In this document: positions 50,441 to 61,465 of the stretch, piece after piece
Layout of the letters: each line of letters begins with the position of its first letter
How positions within the stretch are numbered: the stretch's first letter is position 1
Origin: Rallus limicola
Lineage: Eukaryota; Chordata; Aves; Gruiformes; Rallidae
Length of the DNA stretch: 64,000 nucleotides
Assembly: GCA_022605955.1 (NCBI GenBank)
Contig: JAKCOZ010000012.1
Location: forward strand, 27,861,956 to 27,925,955
Direction: 5' to 3'
Notes under the pieces: generated by a model
The model's database searches: none
The model's input: the letters and a program-made list of their open reading frames with translations, nothing else
Told to the model about the DNA's origin: nothing
Made by a program: the position numbers and the translations under genes

Positions 50441-51003
50441 CAAACCCAACGGGAACCTCCTCTCAAACCCATTTTGGCACCTTTGAAATCTTACCTCTGT
50501 TTCTTCTCCTGGAGCAAGCAGATGGAGTTAATTGCTGGGTTTTAGTTACTATGTGAGCAAAAAAAGCCAAATTACCTTCAGAATGGCTCTTGCATGTGTG
50601 CAGAAAGCTGGTATGAGCTCTCTGCAGAATACAAATGCAACCTTCCAAGTGAAAATTTGAATTTTTATATTTCATTTAATTCAAATGCCTAAAATTTGGA
50701 AGAAGCTTCTCTTGGGAGGACTTCTGTTGCAGTGAAGAAATCAGAGTTCTGCCATTTACTGCAAATGCCATTCCTTTTACAGGGACATTCCTTTTAGCTC
50801 TATAGTCTGACTGCCACTGAAGTTTAAGTCTAAAGTAGCTTTTCTTTCACCATACTTGGTGTTACAACATCTGCAGGAGGACAAAGAATGGAAGACTTGA
50901 TGGGGTTTATGTTTACATTGGCAAAATAATAAAAAAGATAGGCAAAAGCCCCTTCTGCTTGGAAAAGCAAAAATGAAAGCTTAGTAATAAGACGACAACT
51001 GAG

Positions 51004-51414
51004 TGTGGTGGTTCAGCCCCAACCAGCAGCTAAGCACCACATGCTGCTCACTGAATCCTAGGGGGAGAAAGAGACAGAGCCCCCATGGGTTGGGATAAAG
51101 AGAGTTTACTGATAAAATAACTGTGAAAGGAGAACAGTAACAGCCAAGTACACCCATATCAGTGCTAACACAGAGTACCTTACCGATCCGAGGCGCTGCA
51201 CGATGCCCTGGCTGCACTCAGACTACCCCCAGACTGCCCCAGAGGCACCAAGGAGCACCTCTCCCCACCCAGCCCCTTTTATGGGGAAGTGGTGTCAGGG
51301 GGTGAGGAAACACCCTGGGGTAACTCAGCTCACCTGGGCTGAGGGGAATTCTGGCCTGGCCAGAGCCAGGGCACTGAGGAAGCTGGAAACTTCTACCCTT
51401 TGACCCTTTTTGCA
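51004..51414 (-). mobile_element. Probable solo LTR, related to the 5.8-kb one
   Basis: On the plus strand it starts tgtggtggttcagccccaac and continues cagctaagcaccacatgctg, closely matching the corresponding edge of the 5,771 LTR. The sense strand is therefore minus. In that sense, a TATA-like cataaaagg lies near 51,280 and A/T-rich sequence near 51,100 could hold the polyadenylation region. The far edge is set only by a terminal CA-type end (tgca at 51,411-51,414), and no clear target duplication is visible. There is no internal retroviral coding sequence. Confidence 0.6.
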
Positions 51415-52614
51415 GGTCACCATGGTAAAGACTTGCACAAAAAAGATATTAATAGATGAATATTATTGTTTCACTCTGGGCATCTACACAGGAAAAGGCT
51501 TATTAGTATCTTACCTGCCAAGGCACAGAATCTGCAGCTCTTATCAGAAATTCCTATGTTATTATTTCCCTCTCTTCACCTCTTTATTAGAGTTCTACGT
51601 ATCACCACTGTGCCCAGGACACTGGTGGGAAATCAATCTGATGGCTGAAAAGTCAAGGCCTGAATTTGAGAGTGTTTTTGTCTTTCAATGTTGCATAAAA
51701 AGGAAGAGTAATATAGAAAGAAAACTAAGACAATGTGAAAGGAAACCAAAAAGAAGAATTCAGATCTGGAAATGTATGTTAATTACAGAGACTGTAGATA
51801 AGGGGAAATTTGACAAGGAATTTGGGGTAGCCTCAGAAGATGCAGACAGTCTATGAATTCTGACAGGCTTTCAGCTAGCTCAAACTTCCCCTGCAGAAGG
51901 CAGTGAATATTTTATCTTGTTTACTTTGAATATTTTTACTTGGAGTCGGGTCTTTTTTGTTAATAAAAGCCAACACTGAGTTACAAAGAAAGTATGTGTG
52001 TTCATAAATATTGATGAGGAGCCAGACTGAAAGTCCTACTAAACGGACCAGTCCCATTAACTTTAGCAAGCCATCAGTCAGTGGTGGGTCACTCTGATAT
52101 CAGGTCCAGCTGTTGAACCTGTCAGCGGCAGTCTGATGTTAAACTATATCAAACAATCTTTTTGGGGGGGAAACAGGAGAGGCTGGGTTTAAAATAAAAT
52201 TTAAAAATCAAGCTCGTCCTCAAACAAGTGAAAAATTAATCCCCAGTTCCCCAGCAGCATGTTGACAAGTACAGGTTAAATTACCAGGTGTTGGTAAGTG
52301 AATTGTATCCTTCTGTCAGGTCAGAAAACCATGCTGACGATGCATCCCATAATCACCTGCTATGAATTCACCCCTCAATCATAATTTTGAAGAAGGCAAT
52401 GAAGAACCGAGTTAGAAGTGAGATGTCAAAGTGGCAAACAGACTGTCCCTGCCAAAATACCCCTCTCTAGTTTACAGATCTGGAATCTGTATTACATTTG
52501 CTCTAGACTTCAAGACAATTTGTTCTTCAAACGATGCATAACTTCATTTCCTTCTAAAGCATGACAGATGGCCACAGACAACAGCAGGATGCTGAGTACA
52601 TGCTGGTACCCCCT

Positions 52615-52667
52615 GGAATGAACGTACCCCAGGGATAAGGCAGCCCTGATATTGGGAGTCCAGAAGG
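52615..52667 (+). repeat. Copy B of an unidentified dispersed 53-bp repeat
   Basis: The partner of 46,932-46,984: ggaatgaacgtaccccaggg to gggagtccagaagg. Sequence on either side does not match between the two copies. Confidence 0.7.
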
Positions 52668-53653
52668 AATTTCTCCCCCACCAAAGACTGGTGGTCCCTT
52701 CTTGTTTTCCTGGGAGGAAGGCTGCATGGAGCAGTAAGGTTTACTCATACCTTTCAAGCTATTTGTGATGATTCAGCATAAATATCAACTTTGAAATAAA
52801 TATTCCCAATAAATACTTGGCAAGCCACTCACATGGAGAAGTTAAAGGGGGGAAAAAATCAAAGTAAAGAGAGCAAAATTTTAAATGTTTCATATTCTGG
52901 TTAAAATGTTGAAAATGTGAAACAAGCTTTAAATGTTTATGTCTAACAGAAATCCAGACTGTGGAGGGGCTGCAAATAGAGCATTGCTACAGCTATTTTC
53001 TTCTCTACTGAAACCTTTCTGGAATAATATCAGACACAACGATTGCCTTGCTGTGGGTGGTGAAATTTCATTCATATTCTCCTGTAAACAACTTAACAGC
53101 AAATTACCAGTGCATTGCCATCCCACAAAATCACCTTAGCAACCCCTGCAAAACATCTTTGTCTTTCAGAGGTACCAGTCACATGGAGATCTGCAGAGCT
53201 TCCAAAAGACAAATAACCACTGCTGGTTAAAAAGATAGCAAACAGCTTTATGTTCTGCTACACAGAAGCTTATAAACCCTGAAAGACAGACTCATGTTTT
53301 GAGAAGCAACTGGTTTTCACGTGGAGGAGCAAACATTCCCTTTCAGAGCAAAAATCTCTGTCCAGAACGTGCTGCTGTCCCTTCAAGCTGTGCTGGGCTG
53401 GGTGTTCAAACCAGCCCATTAGAGATGGCAACACTGCCCAGACTATCCCTATCTTACCTCCCACTGTGATTCTGGTCCAAACTCAAATCAGCAGCCTTAG
53501 CTTGAGAGGAACTGAGTCTGAACTGGATTCAAACCAATGTTTTTCAGAACATCTCATGGATTAGGGATGATACAGGAGTACAGCAGAAACAATGTACATG
53601 TCTGTTTGCTGTCCGATTTCTCAGTGAAACACACACTTTTCCTAATTTCCTGC

Positions 53654-53743
53654 CATTACCAGAGGCCAGCTCCTCTCTCCTCCTCCCTTCCCATTCTCCA
53701 TTACCAGAGCCCAGCTCCTCTCTCCTCCTTCTTTCCCATTGTT
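53654..53743. repeat. 45-bp direct tandem duplication
   Basis: Two adjacent units each begin cattaccagag(g/c)ccagctc and continue with a tcctctctcctcct pyrimidine run. The period is 45 bp, with a few substitutions between units. Confidence 0.85.
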
Positions 53744-54284
53744 CACTCTGGTCCTGACTTCCCACACACCACATCTGCTGGCTCACCCCCAGCACAGTGC
53801 TGTACCCCAGGGCAGGACACTTCAGCAGACACTGCCCTTGAAGTGCCCTGTAGTTCTTTTGACAACCTAAATTAACTAACACAACTCGTTATCCCCACAC
53901 ACAGCTCTGCTCTTAACACAGACTAACCTACAGGCACAAATACCAGCCTGCTGCTCAGCTGGGGCTTCTTACAATCAGCTCCAGGTATCTGGGGGTATCT
54001 TGCCAGACTCAGGCCGGCTGTGGCTGACTGTTACCAGCACCGGGTGTGCAGGGCTAGCGCTAACCAGCATCTCCATCAGGCAGCTGAAACACTCAACACT
54101 TCACAGTTATTTTACAGAGTACCTAAAGAACCCAAAGCCTGGGGCATTTGTAGCTGCTTCCTTTCCTTCTGCCTTCAAGATCACAGAATCTTAGAATCAC
54201 AGAATCACAGAATCACAGAATCTTAGGGGTTGGAAGGGACCTCAAGAGATCATCGGGTCCAACCCCCCTGCCAAAGCAGGCTCC

Positions 54285-57236
54285 CTATCTCATACTACAT
54301 AGATAGGCGTCCAGACGAGACTTGAATATCTCCAGAGAAGGAGACTCCACCACCTCCCTGGGCAGCCTATTCCACTGCTCCGTCACCCTCACTGTGAAAA
54401 AGTTCTTCCGCATGTTGGTGCGGAACTTCCTATGCTCTAGCTTAAAGCCATTGCCCCTAGTCCTGTCCCCACAGACCACTGAAAAGGGGCTGTCCAATTC
54501 CCCCTGCAACCCATGTCTAAGATATTTATAGACATTAATTAGGTCCCCCCTAAGTCTTCTTTTTTCCAGGCTGAACAGCCCCAGCTCACTCAGCCTTTCC
54601 TCGTAGGGTAGATGTTCCAGGCCCCTAATCAACTTTGTCGCCCTTCTCTGGACTCTCTCCAGAAGGTCCCTGTCTTTTTTATACCAGGGGGCCCAGAACT
54701 GGACACAGTACTCCAGGTGGGGCCTGACCAACGCAGAGTAGAGGGGGAGGATCACCTCCTTCGACCTGCTGGACACACTCTTCCTGATGCACCCCAGGAT
54801 CCCATTGGCTTTCTTGGCCACCAGGGCACACTGCTTGCTCATAGCCAACCTGTCATCAACCAGGACCCCCAGGTCCTTCTCCTCAGAGCTCTTTTCCAAC
54901 AGGTCATCCCCCAGCCTGTACTGATACAGTCGGTTGTTCCTCCCCAGGTGCAAGACTTTACACTTGCTTTTGTTGAATTTCATTTGGTTTCTCCCAGCCC
55001 AGCTCTCCAGCCTGTCCAGGTCTCGCTGGATGGCAGCGCAGTGTTCCTGCGTGTCAGCCACACCTCCCAGCTTTGTGTCATCAGCATACTTGCTGAGGGT
55101 GGATGTTATTCCCTCATCAAGGTCGTTGATGAAGATATTAAACAGGACTGGACCCAACACCGAGCCCTGGGGAACACCACTAGTCACAGGCCTCCATTCA
55201 GATTCTACTCCACTGATCACGACCCTCTGAGCCCGGTCCGACAGCCAGTTCTCAACCCACCTCACTGTCCACTCATCTATCCCTTGTTTTCTCAGCTTCT
55301 CTATCAGGATGTTATGGGAGACAGTATCGAAAGCTTTGCTAAAGTCGAGGTAGATGACATCCACTGCTCTCCCTCCATCCACCCAGTTGGTAACGACATC
55401 ATAGAAGGCTATGAGATTGGTCGAGCACGATCTCCCCTTGGTGAATCCATGCTGACTACTCCTCATGACCTTCTTCTCTTCCAGTTGTTTGGAGATGGCG
55501 TCCAAAACAAGCTGTTCCATCACCTTTCCAGGGACAGAAGTGAGGCTGACTGGCCTATAGTTACTGGGATCCTCCTTCTTGCCTTTTTTAAAGACTGGAG
55601 TGACATTGGCTATCCTCCAATCTTCAGGCACTTCTCCTGTAGTCCAGGATTTATCGAAGATGATAGAGAGCGGCTCCGCAATCACCTCCGCTAGCTCTCT
55701 CAGCACACGTGGGTGTATCCCATCCGGGCCCATGGATTTGTGTGCATCCATTCCTTTGAGTCGCTCCCGGACCTCCCTTACCTCAACTAGAGGGAAGCCA
55801 TTCGTTCCCCAACCACTCCTACTTTCATCTGGGATCTGTGAGTCCCGAGAAGCCTTCGGAGTAAAGACCGAGGCAAAGAAGGCATTGAGTATCTCCACCT
55901 TCTCATCATCTCTCATGACCAAGACACCCGCCTCATTCAACAAGGGACCTACATTATCCCTGGTCATCCTTTTACTATTCACATACCTGAAGAAACTCTT
56001 TTTATTGTCCTTTATTTCCCTTGCCAGCTTCATTTCTAAGCAAGCCTTAGCCCTCCTAGTTGCATCCCTACAGGCCCTGGCAACATCCTTATATTCATCC
56101 CGTGATCTCAGACCCTGTTTCCACAGTTTATAGGTCTTCTGCTTCCCTCTGAGTTTATTCATAAGCTCCCTGCTTATCCATGCAGGTCTTCTGCCTTTCT
56201 TTCCCGATTTCTTACTCAAAGGGATGCACCTATTCTGTGCTTGGAAGAGGTGCTGTTTGAATGTTAGCCAGCTCTCGCAGGCACCCATTCCTTCAAACAA
56301 AGCAGCCCATGGGATAGCCCCTATTTGATTTCGGAGGAGATCAAAGTTAGCTCTTCCAAAATTCAGGGTAGCTATCCTACTTTTTGGCTTGCCTCTTCCA
56401 CTCAGGATCTTGAACTCGACCATTTCATGGTCGCTTAGTCCTAAGCTGCCCCCGACATTCACTTCACTAACGAGCCCGTCCTTGTTAGTGAAAACAAGGT
56501 CAAGCACCCGCCCTCCCCTCGTAGGTTCCTGCACCATCTGTGTCAGGAAGTTGTCTTCCATGTACCGCAGAAATTGTCTGGACTGCATACGACTGGCCGT
56601 ATTGCTTGCCCAGCAAATATCTGGGTAATTGAAGTCCCCCATAAGGACCAACGCCTGCGATCTTGAGGCTATTTCCAATTGCTTGTAAAACGCATTATCC
56701 ACCCGCTCCTCTTGATCAGGGGGCCTGTAGTACACACCCACGACTATGTCCCCCAAGCTGGCCTGTCTTTTAATTCTTACCCACAAACTCTCAACAAACG
56801 GTTCATCCCTACCCAGGTGGAGCTCAATACATTCTAGGTGCTCTCTAACATAAAGAGCAACTCCTCCACCTCGTCTCCCTAGCCTATCTTTCCTAAAAAG
56901 CACGTAGCCATCCATGGTAGCGTGCCAGTCATCCAGGCTGTCCCACCACGTCTCAGTGATTGCAATGAGATCGAGGCCCTGTGACTGCACAAAGATTTCT
57001 AATTCTTCCTGTTTGTTCCCCATGCTACGTGCATTTGTATAAAGGCATTTTAGTGGGGGAGCAGATCCAGATATCTCCAACAGCTCACTGCGAGATTTTC
57101 GATAGGGGATGGGCAAAAGCAGCTCCACTGAGGAGTTCACGGAGTAATCCACAGAGTTATCCCTACTCTCGTGTGAAGCATCAACACTCTCGTGTGAAGC
57201 ATCAACAAGATCAACACTGACCACGTCCAGCTGTGA
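54285..57236 (-). CDS. CR1 ORF2 polyprotein: endonuclease and reverse transcriptase
   Basis: This is the replication protein of the CR1 element. It nicks target DNA and copies the element RNA from the nick. Residues are numbered from the GTG at 57,224 (979 codons to the TAG at 54,285). Residues 58-275 form an APE-type endonuclease: N64 in YTNARS, E91 in ITETWWD, GDFNYPD at 196-202, and the SDH catalytic motif at 264-266. Residues 300-450 are a basic linker. The reverse transcriptase covers about 495-800: PVFKKG, then [18 protein letters not shown]627 in [19 protein letters not shown], and the YADD active site at 713-716. The C-terminal region (870-979) is the usual CR1 tail. There are no stops, frameshifts or missing key residues. 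Oddity: the frame opens after a TAA at 57,237, and the first ATG is codon 68, inside the endonuclease and after N64. A non-AUG start or reinitiation is therefore implied. Confidence 0.95.
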   Translation of the reverse strand, partial: SQLDVVSVDLVDASHESVDASHESRDNSVDYSVNSSVELLLPIPYRKSRSELLEISGSAPPLKCLYTNARSMGNKQEELEIFVQSQGLDLIAITETWWDSLDDWHATMDGYVLFRKDRLGRRGGGVALYVREHLECIELHLGRDEPFVESLWVRIKRQASLGDIVVGVYYRPPDQEERVDNAFYKQLEIASRSQALVLMGDFNYPDICWASNTASRMQSRQFLRYMEDNFLTQMVQEPTRGGRVLDLVFTNKDGLVSEVNVGGSLGLSDHEMVEFKILSGRGKPKSRIATLNFGRANFDLLRNQIGAIPWAALFEGMGACESWLTFKQHLFQAQNRCIPLSKKSGKKGRRPAWISRELMNKLRGKQKTYKLWKQGLRSRDEYKDVARACRDATRRAKACLEMKLAREIKDNKKSFFRYVNSKRMTRDNVGPLLNEAGVLVMRDDEKVEILNAFFASVFTPKASRDSQIPDESRSGWGTNGFPLVEVREVRERLKGMDAHKSMGPDGIHPRVLRELAEVIAEPLSIIFDKSWTTGEVPEDWRIANVTPVFKKGKKEDPSNYRPVSLTSVPGKVMEQLVLDAISKQLEEKKVMRSSQHGFTKGRSCSTNLIAFYDVVTNWVDGGRAVDVIYLDFSKAFDTVSHNILIEKLRKQGIDEWTVRWVENWLSDRAQRVVISGVESEWRPVTSGVPQGSVLGPVLFNIFINDLDEGITSTLSKYADDTKLGGVADTQEHCAAIQRDLDRLESWAGRNQMKFNKSKCKVLHLGRNNRLYQYRLGDDLLEKSSEEKDLGVLVDDRLAMSKQCALVAKKANGILGCIRKSVSSRSKEVILPLYSALVRPHLEYCVQFWAPWYKKDRDLLERVQRRATKLIRGLEHLPYEERLSELGLFSLEKRRLRGDLINVYKYLRHGLQGELDSPFSVVCGDRTRGNGFKLEHRKFRTNMRKNFFTVRVTEQWNRLPREVVESPSLEIFKSRLDAYLCSMR
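57165..57206 (-). repeat. 21-bp tandem duplication inside CR1 ORF2
   Basis: The segment actctcgtgtgaagcatcaac occurs at 57,165-57,185 and again at 57,186-57,206 with no difference. It encodes VDASHES twice near the N terminus of ORF2. The duplication keeps the frame and lies before the endonuclease core. Confidence 0.95.
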
Positions 57237-57514
57237 TTACACACTGCCCAGGAGTCACACACAAAATCCAAGGGGGGCTCACTCACTGCAAGCCACAGAG
57301 TCCGGACCCCCAGGCAACTCACTGGCAGCCTGGTGCAAGAAGTTTGTCTTAACATCATTACCAGCTTGTGCAGAAACATTGTGTTCCCACCAGTATATCC
57401 CAGCCTGCAACATCCAGACAGCCACTCCTAGCAACACATCACTTGAATGAACATCAGCCACGTCCCACTGGCCTCCTGGCCATGAGGACACACTGCTGGT
57501 CATGGAGAGTTTGG

Positions 57515-57890
57515 CGTCACCAGGACTGACAGGTCTTTTTCCACAGAGCTGCTTCCCAGCAGGTCACCCCAATCCACACCAGTGGCAGGAGTTATTCCTC
57601 CTGGGGGGGGGGCAGGACCCTACACTTGCCCTTGTTGAACCCCATTGGATTCCTCTCTGCCCAGCTCTCACTGAACAGCAGCGCAGCCTTTCTGTGTGCC
57701 AGCCAGTCCTCCCTGTTTGGTATCATCACCAAACCTGCTGAGGGCACACTCTGTCCCCCCACCCAGGTCTTTGATGAGTATGTTGAACAAGAACAGCCCC
57801 AGCACTGACCCCTGGGCACACCCCTGGCCACAGGCCTCCAGCTGGACTCTGTACCTCAGACCTCACCCACCGATGCGTGTGAGTTTTTAG
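57515..57890 (-). mobile_element. Older CR1 reverse-transcriptase fragment
   Basis: Antisense CR1 matching the YADD-to-thumb part of ORF2, for example the plus-strand text tacacttgcccttgttgaac and a decayed GVPRGQCWG version of the SGVPQG motif. Frameshifts break it. It abuts the 5' end of the young CR1 in the same orientation, and its own 3' portion is absent. Confidence 0.85.
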
Positions 57891-60054
57891 GAGCCTCACA
57901 AGTGCATTTATATTATCATGCCCTACCACATACATCCTCTGGCCAACTCCAGCTTCAGCTCTTGGATCACACTTTTCTCTGTGTAATGAGGATGAAATCT
58001 GCAGGCCACGTCAAAATGCTGCAGCCACCTTCACAATGAAACAGCTCGTGTCAAACTCGGGAAGCCCTGAATATTCGTAAAACACAGGTAACGTGGGAGC
58101 TGAGCCAGAGTTTAACTCCTCTCTCAAATGACATTGCACAAAGGTACATCCACACACAGCTGAAGAGGTGCAATCATTAAACACGAGGCCACGCTCTACC
58201 TGCACATAACACCCTCCTCCGCTCCGAGGTTACGTACAAGTGACTTTGCAGGGATGAGGAAGGTCAGCCCGTTTCAATTACAGATCTAACTCAAAGCCTG
58301 CCTCTGCAAAGTTCTGAGCAGGACTTTGAAGTCAGAAGGATGAAAGGGTGTTCAGTGTCTGCCAGCCTGAGGGCTCTGGTACAGACAACCAAAATACCCA
58401 ATAATTCCTCACTGCCCAAGGGTCACGTCTACTGTGCAGACTCCCCAGCTTCAAGCCAAAGGTCCACTGCCCACTCTTCCTACCTGATGCTTGGTTACCT
58501 CATGTTGTTCTAGAGGAATTTGGCATTTGGATAATGACAGATCAGATCAAGGATGGTTAAAGCAGGCTTCAGGACAGAATTAAGTTTAGAAAAAACTTTA
58601 TTGCCAAGGACATGGAAAACTTGCTTGATTTAAAAAGTGTCCATAATTGGATTCAGGAGCCTACAAGCCATCCAGTGGAGATCAGTAACAGCAGCAGCCT
58701 CTACCAGCACAGGCCAGAAGACTCAGGTTAACAATTCCCTTGGCTATAATAAAGCCACCAGTAGAAACAACTGGGTTTTTTTGCTATCTCACCATCGAAA
58801 TGGAATGAGAGATCAGATCATCCCTCACAGTTTTGAAGCCTCAACAAGGTGAAACTGAAGTCATTCAACATCACCAGTGCTCTCTCAGTCACCAGTGGGA
58901 TGTGCAAGCCTTTGGGTAGCTGTGAGCACCTCTAAATTATTTCAGTAGGTGACTTGTTTCCCCACAACAGTCACAAAACTGAACAAACAACCAGCATGGT
59001 CAGATCAGTACCTAATAATACTGGTCTGACACGTGCAGGGTGAGCCGTGCCACCAGGCTGGCCTGCAAAGCACCTGGACTTCCCCCCCTCAGCCCACTGG
59101 GACCCCCATGGCACAACGTCCTTTTCAAACGTCCCTATGGTCACTCTACCCACCCTGCATGCACAGGAGCCACCTTCAAAGGTCTCCAGGGGAGGAGCAG
59201 GGTCCATCCACTGAGACACACGCGACCCCACATCCCTCTGAATAGATTTGGAGCTACGTGTGCTCCCAGTCCATCCCAGCGCTGCTGAACACAGATATTG
59301 TTTGGTTCCTGGGGCACAGATCTCTCTTTGAATAAGAACACATTTCTTGTGAGTCAGAACTACCAAAGGGCTCAACTGGCCTCCCCCATCTCCTCTGCCC
59401 CTTAGTTCTGGAATGCAGGAACACGTCATAGTTACCCCGAGGAGGGAACACGAGCGAGCAGGGAGCTGGTCTCTCCTTCATAACTCTGATCCCTGGCTTT
59501 CTGATCATGACCCAGAGAATGATTGCTGCCACAAAAGACTCACTGTTATCAGCTTGCAATTAAAGCCTTCACAGAGAAATATTCAAATTGTGCTCAGGCA
59601 TTAATGCACAAGGACTCAAATCTTTGCTATGGGCTTTAGAACCCATAAATGATCTGTAATCTTGTTCCTTCTAAGTCAATAAAACTTTGGGAGGGGGATA
59701 ATTTTATTCTAATAAGTAGAAGATATTAAACATAATAACAGGATAAAAGTAACAGATCATGATTCAGCACAGCTTTTACATTTTGTTGGGCAAACAGGAA
59801 AAATTCAGCACTTAATGTGTCTGACAAAGGCACAGGGGTTACACTCATCGAATGGTTTTATATTGGTCATGTTTTTCCTGTTTCCAAGAAATCATGAAGT
59901 TTCTCTTTTAAGCTTGAATAGCTTCCTGCAGCATTTACAGCCCCAACTCTACAGCAGTGTGCTAGTGCATAACTTGAAAATAAAGACTGTCTGCAGAAAG
60001 AATTTCCCTTCCTTCCCCTTCAACTTCACATCTCAGCTGCTTCTCCTCTTTTCA
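57891..60054. other. Non-coding stretch, no gene recognised
   Basis: Neutral composition. The open frames are overlapping and without motifs, including a 152-codon minus-strand one at 58,971-59,429. No splice-flanked segment fits the exon chain. Confidence 0.4.
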
Positions 60055-60476
60055 GTGCCTAGAAGAACTTCCCCCCAATCTCTCCTCTCACCCTTCCCTC
60101 CTCCAGCTTCACTCCAGCCCCCTTGTCCTGCCAGGCTCTGCCCTTGAACAAGCTGATTCCCCTCCTGTTCCTCTGCTCCCTTCAGGGACTGGCAGGCGGC
60201 AATGAGGTCCCCCCACAGCCTTCTCTTCTCCAGGCTGACCCAGCCCAGGTCCCTCAGCCTCTCTCCATAGGGAGCTGCTCCAGCCCTCTGAGCATCTCCA
60301 TGGCTCCTCTGACCCCTCTCCAACAGTCCTACATCTTTCCTGTATTGGGGCCCCAGCTCCAGACACAGGACTCTAGATGGAACCTCAGAAGGGTAGAGCA
60401 AAGAGGGACAATCCCCTCCCTGTCTCTGTGGCCACCCCTCTGCTGATGGAGCCCAGGATACCGTTGGCCTTCCTTA
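60055..60476 (-). mobile_element. Old CR1 fragment
   Basis: Antisense CR1: gcggcaatgaggtcccccca, cttctcttctccaggctgac, and cccaggataccgttggcctt match C-terminal and thumb blocks of ORF2 with many changes. It lacks the 3' tail and its frame is broken. It is older than the 54-kb element. Confidence 0.8.
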
Positions 60477-60712
60477 AGAGAATTTCCAAAGACCTTCAGC
60501 CTTATGGAGAAGTTAACAAGCCTCCACAGCTGGATTTGGCGTATTTGGAGTTCGCTTTTTGTCCTTCACATACTTCTTGGTTATTTTTCTATGGTGGAAA
60601 ACCACTCAGTAACTCAGCCTGCAGAGGGGGTAATACATGAACTGTGGTGAGGCTGAGAGTGCAAGGCAGCTTTGGGGCTCATCAGAAGTGTACATTTTCT
60701 CAAGTTCTACCA

Positions 60713-60927
60713 GGGGAGGTTTGCAGTGGATATTTAGAAAAATTTCTTCAGTGACAGGTTGTCAGTCCGTGGAGCAGGCTGCCCAGGACAGCGGGGAGTC
60801 CCCATCCCTTGAGGGATTTCACCCCCATGTAGATGTGGTGCTTGGGACCACAGCTCAGCAGTGCTGGGTTAAACACTGGACCTGATTATCTTAGATGGCT
60901 TCCAACCTTAATTATTCTATGATTCAG
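60713..60927 (+). mobile_element. CR1 3'-end fragment, sense
   Basis: It starts near ggaggtttgcagtggatatt, then has aggctgcccaggacagcggg and gtagatgtggtgcttgggac. It ends ccttaattattctatgattc, the CR1 tail with one to two octamers. It is 5'-truncated and diverged. Confidence 0.8.
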
Positions 60928-61465
60928 TATTTTAACATTCACTGTAATTCACTGTAACAGCTTAATTTAACATCTGACTCGGTGGAATATTTCAGAAGAT
61001 GGATGTAAAACACGCAAAGATCAGCAAAACAGAGGGAAAAGCTGCACCCAACTGGCATATCCAGGTCTGCACATCGGACTGCGCTGGACAGGACCATACA
61101 CCTTCCCTACCACCTGCAGCCACCAGCCCCGGGAAGAACAGGCAGAGCCACATGGACACCTGACCCTCAAGGTCCAAACTTCTCACAGTTACTAGGAAAA
61201 GCCAGCTATTTCCAGGACTCCTGCTTCACAAAATAATTAGAAACCCTAAGCAAGAAAGCTTGGGCTTCTCACATTGCTCCTGGAGTTGACGTGTTTGGTA
61301 GAAACTTACAAAACACAGCTAGAATTGTTACAGGCTAGTTACAATGTTACTTCATGCAGAGATAAACAAACATTCTCCAGTCGGCCAACATGCAATAGAA
61401 GCCAACACCCAGGCCAGTCAGGGAACAGGCATCCAGAAGCCTTTCTTCATAGGAGTCTTTCCTAA

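Larger units (their letters stand above)
46721..51003. other. Non-coding stretch with small repeats
   Basis: No gene recognised. It contains one copy of a roughly 53-bp segment shared with 52,615 (46,932-46,984), a CR1 tail at 47,919-47,961 and a small GC-rich patch at about 50,315-50,440. The rest is AT-rich. Confidence 0.4.
51415..54179. other. Non-coding stretch with small repeats
   Basis: No gene recognised. A 148-codon plus-strand open frame (51,410-51,856) is lysine/arginine-rich and AT-driven with no known motif, so I leave it uncalled. It also holds copy B of the 53-bp repeat and a 45-bp direct duplication. Confidence 0.4.
54180..57514 (-). mobile_element. Young CR1 non-LTR retrotransposon, complete ORF2
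   Basis: The element runs on the minus strand. Its 3' end at 54,180-54,223 carries several copies of the acagaatc octamer (antisense of the CR1 tail). A short 3' untranslated region (54,224-54,284) and an unbroken ORF2 follow. Upstream of ORF2 (57,240 to about 57,514) lies sequence with an open frame of up to 74 codons that stops at 57,279; it may be the end of ORF1, but I cannot confirm this. The element therefore looks truncated within or just after ORF1. The 5' edge is placed where similarity to an older CR1 fragment begins and is uncertain by tens of bases. Confidence 0.92.

Noticed and set aside
50495..50621. Two exon-like minus-strand segments (50,495-50,548 and 50,576-50,621) with good splice motifs
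   Set aside because: The intron between them would be only 27 bases, too short to splice. This shows how often splice-like motifs arise by chance here.
51410..51856. 148-codon plus-strand open frame beside the second LTR
   Set aside because: AT-driven, lysine-rich composition with no retroviral or host motif. It lies outside the LTR on the side where no internal retroviral sequence is seen.
54612..55694. 360-codon plus-strand open frame
   Set aside because: It is the antisense shadow of CR1 ORF2. The minus-strand frame carries the endonuclease and RT motifs.
55579..56133. 184-codon plus-strand open frame
   Set aside because: Also an antisense shadow of CR1 ORF2.
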